Shown here in pieces: positions 59,833-64,000 of a stretch of DNA of 64,000 nucleotides. Under the pieces are notes generated by a model. The model was given only the letters and a program-made list of their open reading frames with translations, ran no database searches and was not told the DNA's origin. How positions within the stretch are numbered: the first letter of the stretch is position 1; each line of letters opens with the position of its first letter. This stretch comes from Ischnura elegans (lineage: Eukaryota; Arthropoda; Insecta; Odonata; Coenagrionidae). Position numbers and translations under genes: made by a program. Location of the stretch: contig NC_060256.1 of assembly GCF_921293095.1 (NCBI RefSeq), positions 87,823,851 to 87,887,850 on the forward strand, in the 5' to 3' direction.

Positions 59833-60600
59833 AGGGGGGGGGGAGGATTGGCGGCCCTCGACTGGGGCTCGTGATGAGGACCTCCTTACGAGGGGCCGCG
59901 GAGGGGGGTCCTCCCCCGGAAAATTGTAGGAAATTGCGTATCCGGAAACGGATTTTGACGCTGTTTTGGCTCTTAAAAATTAGATAAAAGTTGACAGAAA
60001 AGAGCAATTTCGCTATAATTGTAAAAAATTCCCTACTTGTAAAGTTTAATATGTTTTTATGGTTCTATCGTGGATTTATTCCCTGAATCTGCGCTGAAAT
60101 ATAAAAAAATATCCTCAAAATTACCCCTCCGAATAACCAAATTCAACAAAGAATCACGTTTTTTTCATCTTCTGGCATCTTTATTTAATTTATTTTTTAT
60201 GTATTAATCGTTTCACAGAAAACATATTAAAGATACACTGTTGCATGTTCCACAGAAGTTTTAATAACCGACCCAGGTTTCGAGAATACCCTATGTCACC
60301 AAGGCTACAAAGAACATAGTGTATTGTCGAAACCTGGGTCGGTTATTAAACCTTCTGTGGAACATACAACAGTGTATCTTTTTTTTCCTTGCCACCAAGT
60401 TCCACCCAATATCAACGTCCAGCCTTAAATTAATCGTTTTAAACTTAGTTTTTGGAAATGGAGTAACCAATGAAAACGCATTATTTTGTAGTTGAAAAAA
60501 AACTTTTGTTCAGGTAATCTATAAGAAGTCTTTTTCTCATTACACCTTTCATATACGCTGTGGGGCCCCCCTAGGCTCGGGGCCCTCGGGAACAGCCGAT
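59833..60600. mobile_element. Possible larger hAT-like element hosting a fold-back
   Basis: GC-rich ends (GGCGGCCCTCGACTGGGGCTCG at the left; GGGGCCCCCCTAGGCTCGG at the right) with an AT-rich interior. Boundaries and TSD are not confirmed. The fold-back at 60229-60380 lies inside. Confidence 0.3.
60229..60380. mobile_element. Young fold-back with GAAAC module
   Basis: Arms 60229-60296 and 60314-60380 differ at only a few bases. Each contains GAAACCTGGGTCGGTTATTA. The right arm ends in a T-run (60369-60376). No clear TSD is visible. Confidence 0.8.
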
Positions 60601-62535
60601 CAGACGACCTGACCACACCGCACCTGCTCCCAACCCTTCAGCGGATTGTCATCAAATCAATCAGGTTATGGTATCAGGATATGAGTAAATAATGATGAAG
60701 AAAATTGGATGTCAAATTAAAGAAAATATGAATGCAGAGAAATACATTCAGTGGTAGTGGTAATGGAATGGATAAAAAATCGCTTCCACGATATATCAGA
60801 ACGATTGTTGACGAGTTCACTTAGTGGATATTTATTGTAATAAGATACAAACAGCTTTAGTAATTTTCCACACTTTTACGTAATACAAATTAGGTGGAAA
60901 ATATGACAGTTTGGAAAAATGAAATTTTGTAGTGCAGTGATTAATCAACCTGACCACTAATAAAGAGTGGCAAATTTCATTTGTGAATAATAGGGAAAAT
61001 TGGTAAAAGTCGAATGCAATGGGCAGATCGTTAAGAAGTTAGTTAGCGTTCAGAATAAAATTATCTCAAAACTCCTGCTTCAGCTGATTACCATAACATC
61101 AACTACGTGATACAACGAAGGAAATGGATCGGAATTAATGTTTACGATGGCATCTCCGGTAATTTTTACTTAAAATCAATTTTAAGTATATTTTATTTCC
61201 ATTTACTCCAAAGACCATGCGATGAAACGTTGCATTTGACTAATTCTTACATTTTAGTAAGTAAAAGTGCTAATCTTGAATTTTACGCGCGGTGATCAGA
61301 AGGCAGTTCCAGCTGCAATATCCTCATCCACGGGTATAAATATTTGGTGGAGCATATTTATTTATATTTGTGCCTAAATGGCCTAAATCAACATTTCAAT
61401 CATTACTCTATGGACTGGCAGAAAATAATTACTAAAATGCTGGTTTTAATGTTACTATTCCCAGTATGAGAAAATATTGACGGCTATTTCATCGTTTATA
61501 GGAGAAAAATTAAAAGCATATGTAACCGTAATTGTTATAATAATAATAATTGCAATGATAACAATAATAATTTAGTAAATCCAAAAATTGAAATTGTACA
61601 AACTGGTGATAGGAAAGGAGAATGGTAATAGGTGGTCTCTAAGGTCATAAGACCAGATTTGAAGGACCAGTATTTAACAAAAATGTTGGCCACAAAAACC
61701 AACGCAGTAACTATTACGTAGGTAAGTATAGTTACAATGAAACAACATCAAAATATGTCTTTTTTTTTCTTGAGAAAAAATAGCCAGTCTTTCGCAAGTT
61801 TTGACGTTTTATTTGATAATTTACTTTTGTTATTTTTCAGCGGGTAATCGATTAAATATCTTTGGCACCATATAGAGAAAGCAACGTTTATATGAAGTTA
61901 ACCTTGGTCTGTTTTTTACAATGACTCACTCATTCCTTATCCTACTGATTACATTTCCAAAGAATAAATTGGAATTGAAATTGATTACAAATATTAAGGA
62001 GGAAGTGTAACTGAGCCCGATTACATTTTTTTCAATACTTTTCCCATCACAGGGAAAACACTGCATGGGTCCGATGTAATGGGCAGATCGTTACGAGGCT
62101 CGAGGATGAAATCCACCCGCCCCATCCTGAATCGGTAGATCACCATTAGATCAATCATCGTCCGTCCATCCCCCTCTGCCCCAACCAGCAGCCCACCCAA
62201 CCCCACATGCGATCGCATGCACATACGGATGTGTGCTAGACAGAATGGGACTCACTCGGGATTTGTTGGCTCGGCCGCCGGAAGGGGATGAAGCAGCCCT
62301 TGAGCAGGGGTGGTTGCGGGCCGGGAGAGAGCAAGGGCCGACTCCCTCGAGAGGCGATCCGTTTAAAACCCTCATCTCGATTGTCCGCGCGTGTAGATCC
62401 GAGGTCGATTAATTGCGGCGATAAATCGATTTTCCACAATCAAAGCAAAGAGCGAAGTGGTGTGCGTGAGATACAGAAAATTGGTTTACGTTTAAGAGTA
62501 AGAATAAAAATAGAGGGCGGGTAAATTTACACATA
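60601..62535. other. Long spacer with a 16-bp direct repeat
   Basis: AATGGGCAGATCGTTA occurs at 61018-61033 and 62078-62093, with similarity extending about 9 bases leftward. 62100-62420 is GC-richer, with short open frames only. No gene is supported. Confidence 0.4.
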
Positions 62536-63045
62536 CATCTACATCTACATAATACCCCGCAAGCCGCCTAAAAGGCGTGTGGCAGGGGGTGTTAGGACAC
62601 CAGCCGTTTATAGCTAAAAAAAATGAAGTGCTCTAACGAAGTTGGGACTAGCGTTTATTAAAGTCCTTTATGGTTCGGGGGATAAATGAATTCCCATATC
62701 TACCCGTTCGGCAAAATACCTCTCTTAATTTATCGCTTCTACCGGACCTGGAAATATCGTGTGGCTTCAAAGTTATGTTCTCTGTGTCGCTCTTAAAGAT
62801 ATCCATTCTCAATTGTTCAAGCAATCTAAGCCTAGCGCACAGCCTCCGAGTCGCCAGCGGCTCCCAGCCTAATTCGCTTAACATCTGGGTAACACTGTCT
62901 GTACGCCCGTAGCAGTTTTTGGCGAAACGCGCAGCCTTCCTTTGCATTTTATTCAGTTCGCGGATTAAGTCTTTCTGCACCGGATCCCATACGCTCGCTG
63001 CATATTCAAGGTGCGGTCGGACGAGAGCGAAATAGCACCTTTCTT
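62536..63045 (-). pseudogene. CR1-like LINE 3' end, best-preserved relic of its family
   Basis: The minus strand reads CYFALVRPHLEYAASVWDP, then the open frame with KMQRKAARFAKNCY, SVTQMLSELGWEPLATRR and RTGRYGNSFIPRTIKDFN before a stop at 62648-62650. These are the RT thumb and C-terminal motifs of CR1/jockey LINEs. The ATG at 62980 is internal. A frameshift near 63020 separates an upstream RIVGRFSDEKVK. The 3' end is ATGTAGATGTAGATG-like (62531-62550), a short microsatellite tail typical of this group. Confidence 0.8.
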
Positions 63046-63130
63046 TACTTTCTCATCCGAAAATCTTCCCACAATACGCTCGTCGAGCCCCTGAGAAAAA
63101 ATCGGGCGCACATCAAAATGAAATACTCTA

Positions 63131-63702
63131 CAGGGTGGAGAAAAATTGGGTCACGAAATGTTAACCGAGGATGGCTGATGCCAGTTAGAACCAAAATATG
63201 TAACAACGTTTAGGTACAGGATGACATTCCTATCTTAAGCCTGAATCACACGATCATTTCATCCGTCATTTCCGAGTAATCACTGCGGCGATCTCTAGAG
63301 TGATCACTCGCAAATGATCGTCGCCAGCAACTGTTTCTCGCGATCACTCTAACAATGAGGATTGCCATCACTTTTTTCATCACTCGTGGCTTTTTCCGTG
63401 CTGAAACACCATATCAGCCAATCAGAACGCATTCTCGTGTGGAGCGATTGCTGCACAAAGTTTGGCAATCGTGGGAACGACATAGATAAACAAACACGCT
63501 ATATACGGCAGGCAAAGCATTCGAAGTCATCAAATGTCCAGAGCAACCAGCAATAGGACAAACTCGCAGCCAATCGGAGCGCTTGGATTTAACTTTCTGT
63601 AGTTTATGTATGGTGCGTTTTCAAGCATCATTGGAAATTATGGTTCTCACTGGAAGCAGCTATCAAAGGTTAACATTTCGTGACACAATTTTCTCCACCT
63701 TG
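63131..63702. mobile_element. 572-bp TIR element (Tc1/mariner-like ends)
   Basis: About 36-bp inverted ends: CAGGGTGGAGAAAAATTGGG with GTCACGAAATGTTAACC at the left, and the near-complement at 63668-63702. TA precedes the left end; on the right TA follows after two extra bases, so the TSD is only tentative. No transposase; the interior holds a GATCATTT-rich stretch (63250-63330). Confidence 0.75.
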
Positions 63703-64000
63703 TGTATTAAAATAGTCAAGACTTTGCTCAGTAATGAAAGGTCACGGAGCTTCACTGGAATGATTTATCTTCACTGACGGAAGAACATCACAACCTTAAG
63801 CAAACGAGTTTTCCTATCTACGTATCTGATGCATCTCAAACTTGATATTGACTCGCCTCCGGGTTATTTATTTATTCATTTATATCTATACCGCCGAAAA
63901 CAGCTCTGTACGGCCTTTTACATCGGGGTTTTAAACATGTTAACAGTTTAACGTACATAAACAACCATACCCTGGATAGGAGTAACGTACCCAGGCGGGA
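63703..64000. other. Window edge, unassigned
   Basis: A TTTATTTATTCATTTATA stretch at 63866-63884 next to a moderately GC-rich tract may be the tail of a minus-strand retrotransposon that continues past the window. Confidence 0.25.

Noticed and set aside
59394..59874. Frames of 133 and 120 codons
   Set aside because: They overlap on opposite strands, have low-complexity composition and no recognisable motif.
62288..62524. Frame of 78 codons in a GC-rich patch
   Set aside because: Three frames overlap on both strands with no supporting evidence.
1..64000. LTR retrotransposons, endogenous viruses or bacterial genes
   Set aside because: No paired LTRs, gag/pol/env-like frames, primer-binding sites, Shine-Dalgarno-led operons or rRNA were seen.

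Overview
The window looks like intergenic or intronic DNA from a large, repeat-rich animal genome, most likely an insect or other arthropod. The basis is moderate AT-richness, no operons or bacterial genes, decayed mariner and jockey/CR1/RTE-type retrotransposon pieces, tRNA-derived SINEs and many short terminal-inverted-repeat (TIR) elements. I could not name a species. I found no convincing host protein-coding gene; almost every recognisable coding stretch is a broken transposable element.

Layout. 0-5 kb: a hAT-type MITE with a perfect 8-bp target-site duplication (TSD), then a nearly complete but damaged non-LTR retrotransposon (endonuclease + reverse transcriptase). 5-17 kb: hAT MITEs, the first three copies of a ~665-bp TIR family, two mariner transposase relics and a SINE inserted head-to-head into another SINE. 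17-22 kb: a 1.6-kb TIR element with a TA TSD, a minus-strand candidate exon, a very young fold-back insertion and a ~240-bp diverged tandem array whose units carry splice-like borders. 22-31 kb: nested insertions (fold-back in hAT, hAT in LINE relic) and a 205-bp inverted duplication 4.3 kb apart. 31-47 kb: several old local duplications, further TIR copies and LINE relics. 47-64 kb: more LINE C-terminal relics, three fold-back insertions, a hairpin MITE, two further TIR copies, a CR1-like LINE end and a 572-bp TIR element at the right edge.

The main theme is recurrent short mobile elements. First, one family with TIR AATAGGGTRGTTTCC is present ten times (about 6 kb in total) in both orientations; full copies carry two CRE-like GTGACGTCA motifs. 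Second, sequence-unrelated fold-back insertions are flanked by 11-13-bp TSDs, and most share a CCTGAAGA-type box, a local hairpin and a GAAAC box. The same box-hairpin-GAAAC module also stands alone at other loci. This second group is my best candidate for something poorly described. Penelope-like elements, which are known for long TSDs, inverted termini and hammerhead-like motifs, are the closest known comparison, but that link is inference.
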